From: Verrucomicrobiales bacterium
GTDB taxonomy: Bacteria > Verrucomicrobiota > Verrucomicrobiia > Verrucomicrobiales > V1-33
Length of the DNA: 64,000 nt
Direction of reading: 5' to 3'
Assembly: GCA_018003315.1 (NCBI GenBank)
Contig: JAGNEJ010000014.1
Span: forward strand, 1-64,000
Under the pieces are notes generated by a model that worked only from the letters and a program-made list of their open reading frames with translations, searched no databases and was not told where the DNA came from. This document shows, piece by piece, positions 63,072 through 64,000 of this stretch. The position numbers and the translations under genes were made by a program. How positions within the stretch are numbered: position 1 is the stretch's first letter; the number at the start of each line of letters is the position of its first letter.

Positions 63072-64000
63072 TTAGGGCGTCGCGGCCGCCCGCATCACGG
63101 TGGCGGCGCACTTTTTATAGTCCGGTTCCTTGGAAATGGGATCGATGTCACCGAGCGTCAGCACATTGCAGAGCAGACGTTCATCGAAGAACGGAATGAA
63201 CAGCGACTTGCGGGGTGGATGGCCGCGCCCGTCGAACCACACCGGAAGCTTCAGTTCTCCGCGGCGGGTTTTGATCAGGATGGTTTCCCCGTTGGCAAAA
63301 CCATGCTCCCTCGCGTCGTCGGGGTGCATTTCGACGTAGGCGTGCGGAACGGCGGCATGAAGCTGGGGAATGCGGCGCGTCAGGGTGCCGGTGTGCCAGT
63401 GTTCGAGCACCCGCCCGGTGCACAACCAGAACGGAAAATGCGCGTCCGGTTCCTCCGCAGCCTTTTCCGCCGGGGCAAACCAGATGAGCGCCCGGTCGTT
63501 CTTGGTGACGGAATGATAAAACTGAATCTCCGCACCCTTGCTGACATAGGGATCATCGAATTCAGCGAAACGGAAGCGCGTTTCGCGCCAGGTTCCATCC
63601 GCCTGTTGCACCACCGGCCAGCGCAGGCCGCGGGCCTTCACGTATTCGTCATAGGGGGCCAGGTCCTTGTGCTTGTAACGGCTGAAGATGCGGTATTCCT
63701 CAAACAGAGCCTTGTCCACATTGACGTCGTAATAATGCGCCCAGTCCCAGACCGGCACTTCCTCGCCCTTGTCGTTTTTGATCGTGAAAATAAACCTAGC
63801 ATCCCGGTCCTTCATCCCCGGGTGGCCGAGGTCGTGCACGCGCCGCGCCACTGCCAGCATTTGCCAGCAATCGTCGCGCGCCTGCCCCGGCGGACTGACC
63901 ATGCGGAACCACTGCTGGGTGCGGCGTTCCGAATTGCCAAACATTCCGTTTTTCTCCACCCACATCGCGCTGGGCAGCACCAGGTCGGCCAGCTCCGTGG
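63072..64000 (-). CDS. napA: Periplasmic nitrate reductase catalytic subunit, C-terminal part
   Basis: The last ~309 residues of NapA, the molybdenum-bis-MGD enzyme reducing nitrate to nitrite; the gene runs off the right edge. Conserved segments are LADLVLPSAMWVEKNGMFGN, SERRTQQW, FPFWLCTGRVLEHWHTGTLT, RRIPQLHAAVPHAYVEMHPD and IDPISKEPDYKKCAA. The His-Thr-Gly-Thr and the NxLTxxDIDPISK end are typical of NapA rather than NarG or formate dehydrogenase. The N-terminal [4Fe-4S] cluster and Cys ligand are not in the window. Confidence 0.93.
   Translation of the reverse strand, partial: TELADLVLPSAMWVEKNGMFGNSERRTQQWFRMVSPPGQARDDCWQMLAVARRVHDLGHPGMKDRDARFIFTIKNDKGEEVPVWDWAHYYDVNVDKALFEEYRIFSRYKHKDLAPYDEYVKARGLRWPVVQQADGTWRETRFRFAEFDDPYVSKGAEIQFYHSVTKNDRALIWFAPAEKAAEEPDAHFPFWLCTGRVLEHWHTGTLTRRIPQLHAAVPHAYVEMHPDDAREHGFANGETILIKTRRGELKLPVWFDGRGHPPRKSLFIPFFDERLLCNVLTLGDIDPISKEPDYKKCAATVMRAAATP

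Overview
The window looks like chromosomal DNA of a GC-rich member of the Verrucomicrobiota. The evidence is a PEP-CTERM protein with autotransporter-associated beta-strand repeats, a VCBS/ASPIC-UnbV protein, a large secreted repeat protein, secreted PQQ-propeller and beta-helix proteins, and a RAYT transposase. Genes are dense, lie on both strands and often overlap by 1-8 bases. I see no tRNA, rRNA or CRISPR array. The species assignment is inference from these families, not from a marker gene.

Layout. 1-1531: an unrecognised minus-strand gene cut by the left edge, whose coding frame appears to change near 420. 1594-2691: REP-associated tyrosine transposase (RAYT). 2665-9307: polysaccharide deacetylase lipoprotein, CAP protein, ribD, a GmhB-type phosphatase, a small protein and a succinate dehydrogenase flavoprotein gene with no sdhB or sdhC beside it. 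9392-19170: envelope and housekeeping genes (epimerase, alkaline phosphatase, uppP, DUF58, RlmI-like methyltransferase, LptF/G permease, deacetylase, tdh). 19240-25356: Ski2-like helicase, large secreted beta-helix protein, HAD phosphatase. 25578-33059: a defence island with a decayed type I HsdR gene, then a type III-like mod gene, a zeta-toxin-like kinase, a 50-residue partner and a res gene. 33177-41205: PQQ propeller, DUF3307, esterase, purB, ECF sigma factor, CDP-alcohol phosphatidyltransferase, methyltransferase and a TlpA-like thioredoxin. 41377-47670: an interrupted VCBS/ASPIC gene, an ECF sigma/anti-sigma-like/PDZ operon, NlpC/P60 lipoprotein, rhodanese. 48061-58499: the PEP-CTERM protein, the seven-repeat secreted protein, gapA and two unknown exported proteins. 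58532 to the right edge: a minus-strand operon for periplasmic nitrate reduction.

How the genes work together. The right-edge operon encodes NapA, a NapB-like protein with four haem sites instead of two, a NapF-like ferredoxin, an unknown 112-residue protein, a membrane-anchored tetrahaem cytochrome, a Tat-exported four-cluster ferredoxin and a NrfD/HybB-type membrane protein. The inferred electron path is quinol to NrfD/NrfC-type module to cytochrome to NapB to NapA. The defence island shows successive layers: a dead type I system, a Mod protein with an AT-richer target-recognition segment, and an inserted toxin-like pair. Inside mod lies an in-frame inverted pair of REP-like hairpins with covarying stems, which ties it to the RAYT at the other end of the window.
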